A stretch of 64,000 bases of DNA from JAKAGZ01 sp963772675 (GTDB lineage Bacteria; Bacteroidota; Ignavibacteria; Ignavibacteriales; Ignavibacteriaceae): NCBI GenBank assembly GCA_963772675.1, contig CAVYYF010000005.1, positions 806,001 to 870,000 on the forward strand, read 5' to 3'. A program made the translations under genes and the position numbers. Positions 26,395 to 35,940 of the stretch are shown piece by piece (positions within the stretch are counted from its first letter, which is position 1; each line of letters opens with the position of its first letter). Under the pieces are notes generated by a model. It ran no database searches. It saw only the letters and a list, made by a program, of their open reading frames with translations, and was not told where the DNA came from.

Positions 26395-26949
26395 ATGGAA
26401 AACATAATAAAAGACGCCAGATCAAGGATGGACAAAACCCTTGAAGCCCTGAGATCGGAACTTGTAAAAGTAAGAACAGGTAAAGCAACCACTGCATTAC
26501 TTGATGGAATAAAAGTTGAATATTACGGAAATATGACTCCGTTGAATCAGGTTGGTAATGTTACGGTACTTGATGTCCATACTCTTTCTGTAACCCCGTG
26601 GGATAAATCAGTAGTTCCTTTAGCGGAAAAGGCAATACTGGAAGCAAACATTGGATTAAACCCGGTAAGCGACGGAACAAATCTGAAAGTTCCTATACCT
26701 CCTTTAAATGAAGAAAGAAGGAGGGAATTGGTTAAACTGGTTAAAAAGTTCGGTGAAGAATCGAAAGTAGCGATCAGGAATGTGCGGCGTGATGCTAATG
26801 AGCACTTGAAAAAGGCCCAAAAAGACAAAAAAATGTCGGAGGACCAGTTATTGGATGCCGAAGACAATGTGCAGAAAATGACAGATGAACATACTCAAAA
26901 GATTGACGAAATACTGAAACATAAAGAAGCTGAAATAATGGAAGTATAA
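26395..26949 (+). CDS. frr: ribosome recycling factor
   Basis: Full-length RRF of 184 residues. With EF-G it splits the ribosome after termination. It has the helix opening RSRMDKTLEALRSELVKVRTG, VPIPPLNEERRRELVK and VRNVRRDAN-type (here IRNVRRDANEHLKKAQKDK) segments. An ATG preceded by GAGAGGTTTAT gives the start. A strong terminator follows. Confidence 0.97.
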   Translation: MENIIKDARSRMDKTLEALRSELVKVRTGKATTALLDGIKVEYYGNMTPLNQVGNVTVLDVHTLSVTPWDKSVVPLAEKAILEANIGLNPVSDGTNLKVPIPPLNEERRRELVKLVKKFGEESKVAIRNVRRDANEHLKKAQKDKKMSEDQLLDAEDNVQKMTDEHTQKIDEILKHKEAEIMEV

Positions 26950-26971
26950 TAGAGTTTAATTTCTTAATTTT

Positions 26972-27004
26972 AAACCCACCAAGATTATTCCGGTGGGTTT
27001 TTTT
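26972..27004 (+). terminator. intrinsic terminator after frr
   Basis: Perfect 9-base stem AAACCCACC/GGTGGGTTT, 11-base loop and a T tract running on to 27004. Confidence 0.9.
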
Positions 27005-27039
27005 GTAAATTAAAATTATAATGTAACGAGAGAGTAAAA

Positions 27040-27798
27040 TTGACTGAATTTTTAAGTAATTTTATTCGGAAAATCGTTCCTTTCGTGCCGAAAAATAATT
27101 TTAATATGGATCAGGAAAATAAGAATAATACAGAATTCTCTAGCAGCAGAGTTTCCAATTATATAAATAAAAATACCCTTAAAAATGTATTTTTCTTTTC
27201 CGGTGGAATTATACTTTTTATCACAGGAGTTATTGGTTATGGGATAATTCTTAATCTTCGTACAGTCCCGGTTAAAGAATTAATGGCAAAAAAAGGAATT
27301 AAAAAGATCGATCGTCCGGTTATCATTGTTGACAGAAAAGAATATGCCCTTTCGCTATATGATGATACAACTCTTATCAAAACATACAGAGCTTATTTTG
27401 GTAGAAATGTTCAGTCAGTAAAAACCCGAAGGGGCGATCTTTCTACGCCTGTTGGAGATTATAAAATTTGTGAAATTGACTCTGTATATAAATATGATAA
27501 ATTTTTTAAATTGAATTATCCTAACATATCAGATATTTCTGAAGGGTTGAAAAAAGGTGTGATAACACAGCAGCAGTTCGATACGATAAAAGATGAACTT
27601 AATCAAAATGGTTGCCCCAATGTGAGAACAATATTAGGAGGAAATGTTGGAATACACGGACTTGGCAGATTAAATTTCTTATTGAAGAATTTGCCTTTTG
27701 TTTATAACTGGACTGACGGTTCAATTGCTATTAGTAATGAAAGTATTGAGGAAATTTATCCATTAGTTAAAGAAGGGACTAAAGTTGTTGTTAAATAA
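27040..27798 (+). CDS. L,D-transpeptidase-like (YkuD-fold) protein lacking the catalytic Cys
   Basis: Protein of 252 residues with one N-terminal membrane anchor (about 52-74) and a YkuD-type domain from about residue 85 to the end. The domain has GRNVQSVKTRRGDLSTPVGDY, the conserved His206 in GIHGLG, and a WTDGSIAISN segment at about 225-234. Family enzymes have Cys in the equivalent of Ser228 (TDGC), and that Cys is the acyl-enzyme nucleophile for peptidoglycan cross-links. The gene therefore may be catalytically dead or use Ser. The start is a TTG at 27040; an ATG at 27106 (MDQENKNN) is a possible alternative. Its stop overlaps the next gene by 14 bases. Confidence 0.82.
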   Translation: MTEFLSNFIRKIVPFVPKNNFNMDQENKNNTEFSSSRVSNYINKNTLKNVFFFSGGIILFITGVIGYGIILNLRTVPVKELMAKKGIKKIDRPVIIVDRKEYALSLYDDTTLIKTYRAYFGRNVQSVKTRRGDLSTPVGDYKICEIDSVYKYDKFFKLNYPNISDISEGLKKGVITQQQFDTIKDELNQNGCPNVRTILGGNVGIHGLGRLNFLLKNLPFVYNWTDGSIAISNESIEEIYPLVKEGTKVVVK

Positions 27799-28408
27799 AA
27801 AAGTTTTATCGTTTTTGTTTTTGACTCTGTTGCTTTTGAATTCCTGTACAGAAAAAAAGCGGGATACCAACCTGGTAGAATTAAAAAATAGTTACAACGA
27901 TCCTTCATTTGTACTGGGCCAGGCAAAAGCAATTTTAGGGAATGATGTTAAACAAACCTTTAAAGGCAGGTTTGATAGAGATACGGTAATTGAGGTAATT
28001 GCAGGCACTGAGGTTGAAAGCAAAACAGAATGGGGAATCAGGTTTAATTTTTTGAAATTGATAAACGGTAAATTAACAAAAATCTGGCAAACTGGTCTTT
28101 TCCGTGGTTCTTTTAAGGGAAGCCTTTGTGATAAAATTAAATTCCCTTCTTTTGATCACGAGCTTGTTTATTATAATTCAAAAGACTTTTACCTTGGAAG
28201 CAGCGGGGGAGAAGTTTTTACATACATAATTAATTTTCAGGATCATAAAACTTATGTGGCACATTTAATAGATGAAGGTAAGCCCGTGTCGCTTTATATT
28301 TCGGACAATATAGATGTTCCTGAAATCCACAATTTCTTTTTTGGCATCTTTAAAAAGGATTACCCTAATTTAAAGATTATAGACAAAGACGTTCAACTTA
28401 AATATTGA
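27785..28408 (+). CDS. lipoprotein of unknown function
   Basis: This 207-residue protein has a clear lipoprotein signal (LLLLNSC, lipid-modified Cys21). I do not recognise a family. The mature part has VLGQAKAILGNDVKQTFKGRFD, a strand-rich centre (KTEWGIRFNFLKLINGK) and a charged tail. Start codon is TTG at 27785 (or 27788), inside the end of the transpeptidase-like gene, so the two are translationally coupled. It probably sits on the periplasmic face of the outer or inner membrane and may partner the preceding protein. Confidence 0.7.
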   Translation: MLLNKKVLSFLFLTLLLLNSCTEKKRDTNLVELKNSYNDPSFVLGQAKAILGNDVKQTFKGRFDRDTVIEVIAGTEVESKTEWGIRFNFLKLINGKLTKIWQTGLFRGSFKGSLCDKIKFPSFDHELVYYNSKDFYLGSSGGEVFTYIINFQDHKTYVAHLIDEGKPVSLYISDNIDVPEIHNFFFGIFKKDYPNLKIIDKDVQLKY

Positions 28409-28459
28409 TCCGGCATAATATCCTGATATTGAAACCAGACGGCCATTTTTTTAAATAGC

Positions 28460-30472
28460 ATGCAGAATAAAAAATTAATTTTAATCTTCTTATTTTTTCT
28501 TAATGGCATTTTGCTGGCTCAGGTTACCGAAGAAAAGTACGAGCTTAAATCTCTTGACTTTGAAGGTAATGATGCGATTTCGACTTCAGTATTAGAGTAT
28601 AAAGTGTTTTCACGCGAAAGCCCGTTCTGGTTCTGGAAAATCTTACATTCGTTAACAGGGCTTGCAAGAGGCACAACTTATTTTGATTCTACAAATATTC
28701 CCTTTGATCTCGCAGCACTTAAAGAATACTACAATGCAAATGGTTTTTTTAATGCCAGGTTTTCGCACAAAGTTGAAGTAGATACATCTTCCAAAACTGT
28801 TGATCTTACTTATTTCATTGATGAAAATAAGCCTTCTAATTATGGGAAGCTTTCACTTTACGGTTTAAAATATCTTCCTGGTTTTATTCTTAAAAGTGTC
28901 TATAATGATCTGGACATAGACACGACTAAGCAATTTAATCAGATAACGCTCCAGCAAAACACAGACCGTGCTTTAAATACTTTGCTGAACGAAGGCTACA
29001 TGTTTGCACAATATGACAGCACGATTGTGTTTCGTGATACTTTAAAACAACGGGCTGACCTGAACATCTATTTCACTTCCGGAAAAAGATACACAATTGA
29101 TTCCCTGGTAGTCAATAAAACAGGTGAGGGCGCTGAACTGGTTGATGATAAACTATTAAAAGATATTAGCGGGTTTCACCCGGGGGATTTTTATGACCTG
29201 GATAAAATGAGAAGTAACCAGGTGAGAATGTTCAGAACGGGCTTATTTAATACAATAACACTTTCAGGTGCAGAAAACGATACTTCGGGTAATCAGGTAC
29301 CACTAAGAATTAATGGGAACATTGGGCTGCTGAATGAATTGTCTCCTGAAGTGATATTAAATAGCCAGCAGAGTGCTTTCAATGTTGGTCTTGGGGCATC
29401 TTATGTTCGAAAAAATTTTTTAGGGGCTGCAAGAAAATTAACAATCTCTTCTTCATTTGGTATTCAGGATATATTCAATGTTGATTTTGGACAAATTTTC
29501 AAAAAATTTTCATTCCGGGATACAACGCTGCTCGGTTACGTAGATTCCAGAATAACTATTGAACAACCTTATTTATTTGGAGAAAATATTTACGGTACCT
29601 GGGATAATTATGCGACAATAAATAAGCAGGCTAGTTATAATAATACTATTTATGGTTCAAAAATTACTTTTGAATTTGAAATGCCCAAGTACACATTTGT
29701 AAATTTTTTGAGTACTTCCTACAACGTTGAACAATCAAATGAAGTCTATAGAACTTATAATGACAGTACCTCTGTCAAATTAATTTCAGCTATTGATATT
29801 AACATTGGATCTACTACAGTAGATAGCTTGTTATATCCATCCAGGGGATACAATTTGTCAATCCAGCTTGAGGAAGCAAATATTTTACCTTACACCTTAT
29901 CAAAACTTACTAATTCAAAATTTGAAGGTGCTTTGTTCTATAAAGTACTGTTATCACATTCTTTCTACCGAAGTATGAATGAAGAGCGGACTTCAGTTTT
30001 TGCTGTCAAAAATAAAATTGGACTGATACAGGCTTATGTTGGTGATTATGGCGGTATCCCGATTAACAGAACATTTTATGCCGGCGGAGCTAATTCAATC
30101 AGGGGATGGGGTGCAAATAGACTTGTACCGAAAAATTCCCCGGTTATTCATGGAATTACTCAAACAGGACCAAATGTGAAAGGGGGAACTTTTTTATATG
30201 AAGGTTCTGCTGAAATGAGATTCAGATTTCTATATTATTATGGAGTTGCATTTTTTGTCGATTACGGAAATACCTGGCTTAACTACAAACAATTTCGTTT
30301 TGATGATATGGCGGTTGCTGTTGGAATTGGCTTCAGGTATTACACACTCGTAGCCCCAATAAGAGTTGATTTCGGATTTAAGTTTTATGACCCTTCAGAT
30401 CATAGGTTTATCTTTGATAAAAGGGTTTTTAGCAACTTTGCATTCAATTTTGGGATAGGTGAAGCATTCTGA
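28460..30472 (+). CDS. Omp85/BamA-family outer-membrane protein
   Basis: Protein of 670 residues with a signal peptide (ends near LLAQ), a POTRA-containing periplasmic part (about 25-300, including a GFHPGDFYDLDKM segment), and a 16-strand-type bacterial surface antigen barrel to the end. The barrel holds the GGANSIRGWGANRL loop motif (the RGW of lid loop 6) and ends in an aromatic residue (Phe). With one clear POTRA block it could be a TamA-like paralogue rather than the central BamA. It is likely to insert or export outer-membrane proteins. It begins 52 bases after the lipoprotein gene. Confidence 0.85.
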   Translation: MQNKKLILIFLFFLNGILLAQVTEEKYELKSLDFEGNDAISTSVLEYKVFSRESPFWFWKILHSLTGLARGTTYFDSTNIPFDLAALKEYYNANGFFNARFSHKVEVDTSSKTVDLTYFIDENKPSNYGKLSLYGLKYLPGFILKSVYNDLDIDTTKQFNQITLQQNTDRALNTLLNEGYMFAQYDSTIVFRDTLKQRADLNIYFTSGKRYTIDSLVVNKTGEGAELVDDKLLKDISGFHPGDFYDLDKMRSNQVRMFRTGLFNTITLSGAENDTSGNQVPLRINGNIGLLNELSPEVILNSQQSAFNVGLGASYVRKNFLGAARKLTISSSFGIQDIFNVDFGQIFKKFSFRDTTLLGYVDSRITIEQPYLFGENIYGTWDNYATINKQASYNNTIYGSKITFEFEMPKYTFVNFLSTSYNVEQSNEVYRTYNDSTSVKLISAIDINIGSTTVDSLLYPSRGYNLSIQLEEANILPYTLSKLTNSKFEGALFYKVLLSHSFYRSMNEERTSVFAVKNKIGLIQAYVGDYGGIPINRTFYAGGANSIRGWGANRLVPKNSPVIHGITQTGPNVKGGTFLYEGSAEMRFRFLYYYGVAFFVDYGNTWLNYKQFRFDDMAVAVGIGFRYYTLVAPIRVDFGFKFYDPSDHRFIFDKRVFSNFAFNFGIGEAF

Positions 30473-30583
30473 TCGAAGCGCGAACCTGGCAAAGTGACTT
30501 TTTATATCAATATAATACAGCCCCCGTTTTTTGTAAAGCTTTCGTAAAATCCTTATTTTAAACACTCTTTTTTAAGGTTTATT

Positions 30584-31463
30584 ATGTTATATAGCATGAC
30601 CGGTTACGGCAAAGGGTTTGCGGAAAAAGGAAAAATATCAGCTGAAATAGAAGTTAAAAGTGTTAATAGTCGCTACCTTGATATTTTCTTAAAGCTACCT
30701 AATTCCCTGATGAACAAAGATTATGAACTCAGGGAAATAATAAAAAGCAAAATTAAACGGGGAAAACTTTCTGTACTCGTTCAACTACGAGTTAACGGAC
30801 AGGAAGATGAACTACTATTACTTGATAAAGAGAAATTAAAAAATCAGTTGTCTATTATTAAGCAGGTAAAGAAGGCAGCAAAGTTAAAGGAAAGTATAAA
30901 GCTCGAACACCTTTTATTAAACAAGGATATATATTCAACAAGTAATCTTAGTATTTCTGATGCAGAAGTTCTATTGCTGAAAAAAGCGCTTAACCAAGCG
31001 CTTGAGCAGCTCCTTAAAATGAAAAAAGCTGAAGGCAAGGAATTAGAAAAAGATCTGCTTGAGCGATTGCAGGAGATTGAAAAGTATTTAACTGAGATTG
31101 AAGAAGAATCTAAGAGCGGAGGAATAAAAGAATATCACGATAAGCTAAGGGAGAGAGTTAAAATGCTTCTGGACGGTCAGCAAGCAGATAAAGAACGACT
31201 CGAACTTGAATTAGCTATTATGGCTGACAAAGCTGATATCACAGAGGAATGTGTAAGGCTCAGAAGCCACATTAAATTTTTCATTGATAGTTTAAAAAAT
31301 GATAGTGAACCGGGCAGGAAAATTAAATTTTATCTGCCAGGAATTGAACAGGGAGGCAAATACAATTTCTTCCAAATCTATTTCCACGACAATTACGCAT
31401 AAGGCCGTAAGAATAAAAGAAGAAATTGAAAAAATCAGAGAACAGATTCAAAATATTGAGTGA
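30584..31463 (+). CDS. yicC: YicC-family protein, frameshifted
   Basis: YicC-family protein of about 292 residues after correction. It starts MLYSMTGYGKGFAEKGKISAEIEVKS..., and YicC homologues act in RNA decay as endoribonuclease-like proteins. The frame changes near 31319-31322: GGAAAATTAAA gives the in-frame but odd end KIKFYLPGIEQ. Dropping one A restores the standard YicC end LNFICQELNREANTISSK... and a stop at 31461-31463. It sits 4 bases before gmk, an order seen in many bacteria. Either a sequencing indel or a real mutation; the standard end favours the former. Confidence 0.88.
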
Positions 31464-31466
31464 TAG

Positions 31467-32030
31467 TTGGAGAATCAGAAAGGAAAAATTATTGCAATAT
31501 CCGCTCCGAGCGGGAGTGGTAAAACCACAATTGTCAGAAGGATTTTGAAAGACATTCCTGAACTTGCTTTCTCCGTCTCTGCAACAACCAGGAAGAAACG
31601 AGATGATGAAAAAAACGGAATTCACTACTACTTTATTACAGAAGAACAATTCAGAGAGAAAATAGAGAAAAATGAGTTTATAGAATGGGAGAAATTTTAC
31701 GATTATTATTATGGCACATATAAAAAAATAGTCGATGATGCTGTAAGTACTGGAAAATCAATCATTTTAGAGGTCGATGTAAAAGGTGCTTTATCTCTGA
31801 AAAACATTTACCCTGATGCTGTACTTATTTATATTGTACCCCCCAGTTTTAATGAATTAGTAAACCGGCTTAAAAAGAGAAATACTGAGGATAAGGCTGA
31901 TTTACAGAAACGTATTGACAGGGCAAAAATGGAACTGGGATTGAAGGATAAATTTGATCATTTTGTTGATAACACGGAACTGGATAAAGCAATTATTGAA
32001 GCTGAAAGATTAATTAGAAATATTAATTAG
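31467..32030 (+). CDS. gmk: guanylate kinase
   Basis: Guanylate kinase of 187 residues that converts GMP to GDP. P-loop APSGSGKTT (about 13-21), GMP-binding SATTRKKRDDEKNGIHYYF, and RIDRAKMELG. The start is TTG at 31467, 4 bases after the yicC stop, so the two are probably translated together. It is followed by rpoZ after a 16-base gap. Confidence 0.96.
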   Translation: MENQKGKIIAISAPSGSGKTTIVRRILKDIPELAFSVSATTRKKRDDEKNGIHYYFITEEQFREKIEKNEFIEWEKFYDYYYGTYKKIVDDAVSTGKSIILEVDVKGALSLKNIYPDAVLIYIVPPSFNELVNRLKKRNTEDKADLQKRIDRAKMELGLKDKFDHFVDNTELDKAIIEAERLIRNIN

Positions 32031-32046
32031 CAAGGAGAAAAAATAG

Positions 32047-32343
32047 ATGGGAATCACACCGGTTGATTTACGTGAGGTTGATAAACAGGCAGCCAATGTT
32101 TATGAAGCGATTATTGTAGCAGCAAAAAGAGCGCGTCAGTTAAATGATGAATATAAAATTGAATATAATGCTCTCGTTAGCACAATTCCTGTTGCTGCAG
32201 GAGATGATGACGCTGAGGATATTCAAAATCCTGCGCAATTAAAAATTTCTCTCGAATTTGAAAAGAGAGAAAAACCGCATATTCAATCGCTCGAAGAATT
32301 ACTAGACGGCAAGATAGAATTCAGATATAAAGGGAAAAATTAG
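32047..32343 (+). CDS. rpoZ: RNA polymerase omega subunit (Rpb6 family)
   Basis: Omega subunit of 98 residues with an Rpb6-like fold, which helps fold and keep beta-prime in the RNA polymerase. It opens GITPVDLREVDKQAANVYEAIIVAAKRARQL. Gene order gmk-rpoZ is conserved across many bacteria. Start ATG at 32047 follows AAGGAGAAAAAATAG, a strong ribosome binding site. A terminator lies just after the stop. Confidence 0.92.
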   Translation: MGITPVDLREVDKQAANVYEAIIVAAKRARQLNDEYKIEYNALVSTIPVAAGDDDAEDIQNPAQLKISLEFEKREKPHIQSLEELLDGKIEFRYKGKN

Positions 32344-32358
32344 TCTGTTTGTTCCATC

Positions 32359-32402
32359 AAACTGATCCTGCTTGATTTTTAAAATATCAGGATCAGTTTT
32401 AA
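32359..32402 (+). terminator. intrinsic terminator after rpoZ
   Basis: A 12-base stem AAACTGATCCTG/CAGGATCAGTTT with a 17-base loop (32371-32387) and a short T run. Confidence 0.85.
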
Positions 32403-32489
32403 ACATCAAAAATATTGAAGGTTAAGGGAAGTTTTTCTTTTAATCTTTTTTATTTTTTAAAAGTCTTCTGATTACTAAACTGCTTTTTC

Positions 32490-33704
32490 ATGCAAAAAGA
32501 TTTTTTACAAGGCAAAAAGATTTTACTTGGAATAACAGGATGTATTGCCGCATACAAATCTGTTTACCTGGTAAGAGATTTAATAAAGCGCGGCGCGGAG
32601 ATAAAAGTAGTTATGACTCCGGCTGCAACTGAATTTATCACACCTCTAACTTTATCCTCCATTTCAAAAAATGAAGTTGTTGTAAACATTTTTCCAAAAT
32701 CAAAAAATGAAAGTACTTCATTAAGCACCTGGCATATTGATTATGCTCTGTGGGCTGACTTAATGGTAATTGCTCCAGCTACTGTCAATACAGTCGCAAA
32801 AATAGCAAAAGGCTACGCAGACAATGCTCTAACGACACTCGTTGCGGCTTTGAGATGCCCGCTTGTTATTGCTCCTGCTGCAGACGTTGACATGTATGAA
32901 AACAAAATAAATCAGATAAACTTAAAAACCCTAAAAGATGTAGGTCACTTTATTGTTGATGCGGAGGAAGGGGAACTTGCAAGTGGATTAAAAGGAATTG
33001 GAAGACTTGCTGAAAACAATAAAATTATAGACGCTGCGGAGCTTGTCCTTTCAGGCTATAAGAAAGATTTACCTGGCAAGAAAATACTTGTAACAGCAGG
33101 CCCAACTTATGAAGACATTGATCCGGTTAGATTTATTGGTAACCGATCTTCTGGTAAAATGGGTTTTGAAATAGCCAAAGCTGCATATTTGAGGGGTGCG
33201 GACGTTACTTTGATTTCGGGTCCCTCAAAGGAAGTTTCTTATCCTGAAATAAAACTCTATCGTGTAAGATCAGCAAAAGAGATGAAAACTGCGGTAGAGA
33301 AGAATCTAAAATCTTCAGAAATATTAATTATGTCCGCTGCAGTTGCAGATTACAAACCTGCGAAAACAGCAAATAAAAAAATTAAAAAAGTAGATAAACT
33401 TACATCGATAAAAGTTGTTGAGACAGATGACATTTTAGTAACTATTAAAAGACACAATAAGATAATTGTTGGCTTTGCACTGGAAACAGAAAATGGGCTA
33501 AAAAATGCTCAGAAAAAACTGAAATCGAAAAACCTAGATATGATTGTTCTGAATTCAGTAAAAGATAAAAACAGCAGTTTTGAATTTGATACAAACAAAA
33601 TTAAAATAATTCATCGGAAAGGGAAGAAACTCGATTTCCCTTTGAAATCCAAGTTTCAGGTAGCAAATAATATTTTGTCTGAAATATTAAAAATTAAAAA
33701 GTAA
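32490..33704 (+). CDS. coaBC: bifunctional PPC decarboxylase / phosphopantothenate-cysteine ligase
   Basis: CoaBC of 404 residues, which makes 4'-phosphopantetheine from 4'-phosphopantothenate on the way to coenzyme A. The flavin-binding CoaC half (1-190) has GITGCIAAYKS, the catalytic His82 in STWHIDYALWADLMVIAPAT, and a PAADVDMY segment where E. coli has PAMNTNMW. The CoaB half has GPTYEDIDPVRFIGNRSSGKMG and SAAVADYKP. The reducing Cys (E. coli Cys158) is Ser165 here (GELASGLKG), and the PxMN Asn is Asp132; both variants are also known from Bacteroidota. The gene is full length. Confidence 0.95.
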   Translation: MQKDFLQGKKILLGITGCIAAYKSVYLVRDLIKRGAEIKVVMTPAATEFITPLTLSSISKNEVVVNIFPKSKNESTSLSTWHIDYALWADLMVIAPATVNTVAKIAKGYADNALTTLVAALRCPLVIAPAADVDMYENKINQINLKTLKDVGHFIVDAEEGELASGLKGIGRLAENNKIIDAAELVLSGYKKDLPGKKILVTAGPTYEDIDPVRFIGNRSSGKMGFEIAKAAYLRGADVTLISGPSKEVSYPEIKLYRVRSAKEMKTAVEKNLKSSEILIMSAAVADYKPAKTANKKIKKVDKLTSIKVVETDDILVTIKRHNKIIVGFALETENGLKNAQKKLKSKNLDMIVLNSVKDKNSSFEFDTNKIKIIHRKGKKLDFPLKSKFQVANNILSEILKIKK

Positions 33705-33748
33705 GAATATTTCCATTTTTCAACTTAACTACTTAAATTCCAAGTCCG

Positions 33749-34471
33749 ATGTCCCGAACTTTAAAAAATGAAATAATTCAGTCATTGATTGATCAGAAAG
33801 AGATTTTTGGGGATGATCTTTTTGAGAGTGACATTTTAAAATCAAGGAAAACAGAAATCATAAAAAATGCGGATATGAGCGAAGATTCACTATTTAAGGA
33901 AAATTGGGAACAGACTGAAAGTCTTGAAGAGCTGGACAAATTGATCTGTAATTGTCAGAAATGTTCTCTCGGAGCCACAAGGAATAAATTTGTTTTCGGT
34001 ACCGGAAATCTAAATGCAGATGCTATGTGTATCGGTGAAGGCCCGGGTGCAGATGAGGATGCCCAGGGACTGCCTTTTGTAGGAAGAGCGGGCAGATTAC
34101 TTACCGATATTTTAAAAGCAATTAACTTTTCGAGAGAAGAAGTATATATTGCTAATGTTGTAAAATGCCGCCCGCCAGGAAACAGAACGCCTCTTCCGGT
34201 TGAGATGGATACCTGTTTACCCTATTTGAAAAAACAAATTGAACTGATAAAACCAAAAGTAATTTTGTGTCTTGGTTTAACAGCTGCACAAGCTATTTTG
34301 AAGAAAAAAGATTCTTTGACCAATATGAGGGGCAAAATATTCGACTTTGAAAATGCAAAAGTTATGGTAACTTATCATCCTGCTGCTTTGCTCCGTAATC
34401 CAAACTGGAAGCGTAGCTGTTGGGAGGATGTGCAGAATTTCAGAAAATTATATAACGAGTTAACTCAATAA
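33749..34471 (+). CDS. uracil-DNA glycosylase family 4 ([4Fe-4S])
   Basis: Family 4 uracil-DNA glycosylase of 240 residues that removes uracil from DNA. An N-terminal leader of about 60 residues precedes the core. Core motifs: CQKC followed by C(RPPGNR) and C(LPYL) for the [4Fe-4S] cluster, GEGPGADEDAQG and TYHPAALLRNP for uracil and DNA binding. The stop codon overlaps the dnaB ATG by one base, implying translational coupling. Confidence 0.93.
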   Translation: MSRTLKNEIIQSLIDQKEIFGDDLFESDILKSRKTEIIKNADMSEDSLFKENWEQTESLEELDKLICNCQKCSLGATRNKFVFGTGNLNADAMCIGEGPGADEDAQGLPFVGRAGRLLTDILKAINFSREEVYIANVVKCRPPGNRTPLPVEMDTCLPYLKKQIELIKPKVILCLGLTAAQAILKKKDSLTNMRGKIFDFENAKVMVTYHPAALLRNPNWKRSCWEDVQNFRKLYNELTQ

Positions 34472-35917
34472 TGGCGAAACTAGCAAAACAAAATATTACA
34501 CTCGAAGAAATAAAGCCTGCTCATATAAAGCCGCCTTATGAACCGGAAGTGGAAGCTGCCGTTCTCGGTGCAATGATGATTGAAAAAGAAGCAGTTCCCA
34601 AAGCTATTGAACTATTAACAACTGACAGTTTTTACCTGAGAGAGCACAGGATGATTTTCGAAGCGATGGTTTCACTTTTTGAAGCCAGCGAGCCGATTGA
34701 TACTGTAACTCTTTATGAAGAATTAAAAAAACGTGATCATATTGAGAAAGTGGGTGGTGCGGTTTATTTAAGCAAGCTTTCACAAAATATTTCTTCAGCA
34801 GCAAACATTGAGTATCACGCTAAAATTATTTTAGAAAAGGAAATACTCAGGGGATTAATTACAAGTGCTCACAAAATTGCTGAAGCAGCATACGAAGGAA
34901 CTGAAGATGCTTTTGATATTCTGGACGATGCAGAAAGAAGAATTTTTGAAATTACAGAAAGTCATCTTAAACAATCGTTCAAGGGAATGGATAGAGCAGT
35001 GCGAGATGCGATTGAATATATAGAAGCAATACATTCTTCAACTCATCAAAAATTTTCTGTACCGACTGGATTTTATGAACTTGATGAAATGCTCGGCGGT
35101 TTCCAAAAATCTGATCTTATTATTGTTGCCGCACGTCCGTCAATGGGAAAAACAGCATTTGCTTTAACTCTCGCAAGGAATGCTGCTGTAGATCATAGAA
35201 TTCCTGTTGGCATATTTAGTCTTGAAATGTCAACTATGCAATTGATAATTCGTTTGCTTTGCGCAGAAGGAAGATTAAATGCACATCTTGTAAGGACAGG
35301 AAAGCTTCCTAGTGAGCAGGGGGTTAAGCTCAGTAAAAACGCTCATAAATTAATTGAAGCGCCAATTTATGTCGATGACGCTCCTGCACAAACTGTACTG
35401 GAGATTCGTGCAAAAGCCAGAAGACTGAAGGCTGAAAAAGATATCGGGATGATTGTGATCGATTATCTGCAGCTGATGCAGGGACCGGCAAAAGCTGAAA
35501 GTCGTGAGAGAGAAATCTCTCATATTTCCAGATCACTAAAAGCTCTTGCTAAGGAATTGAATATTCCGATTATTGCACTTTCGCAGTTGAACAGAGCAGT
35601 AGAGGCGCGAACCGATAAACGCCCGCAGCTCTCTGACCTCCGTGAGTCAGGTTCTATAGAACAGGATGCTGATGTTGTTATTTTTCTAAACAGACCTGAA
35701 TATTATGGAATCAAACAATTCGGACGGTACTTCAACCGAAGGAATTGCCGAGATAATTATTGGTAAGCAAAGAAACGGACCTACTGGAGATGTTCAGCTT
35801 GCATTCGTCAAAGAATATGCACGTTTCGAAAATCTGGCGCACCAAAGACAGATTGAGGAATACCAGGCACAAGCAATGCCCGGTAACGAAGATATGATTA
35901 ATGAAGATATTATATAG
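34471..35917 (+). CDS. dnaB: replicative DNA helicase DnaB, frameshifted
   Basis: Replicative helicase of about 481 residues after correction. N-terminal domain begins PPYEPEVEAAVLGAMMIEKEA, then Walker A RPSMGKTA (about 222), Walker B IVIDYLQLM and LSQLNRAVEAR. The reading frame breaks at 35713-35715: as written it runs into stop at 35764-35766, but dropping one A in AAAC gives NNSDGTSTEGIAEIIIGKQRNGPTG, the standard DnaB C-terminus, up to stop 35915-35917. The gene is essential, so a sequencing indel is the best reading. A separate 71-codon frame at 35705-35917 is just the tail. Confidence 0.93.
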
Positions 35918-35940
35918 TATAGTTGAGGGTTTACAGTTAA

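Noticed and set aside
24521..35720. Programmed ribosomal frameshifting in rpsB, yicC and dnaB
   Set aside because: All three need the same +1 change at A runs but share no slippery heptamer, stop context or stem; indel errors are simpler.
35705..35917. Separate 70-residue gene after dnaB
   Set aside because: Its sequence is the DnaB C-terminus in the shifted frame, not an independent gene.
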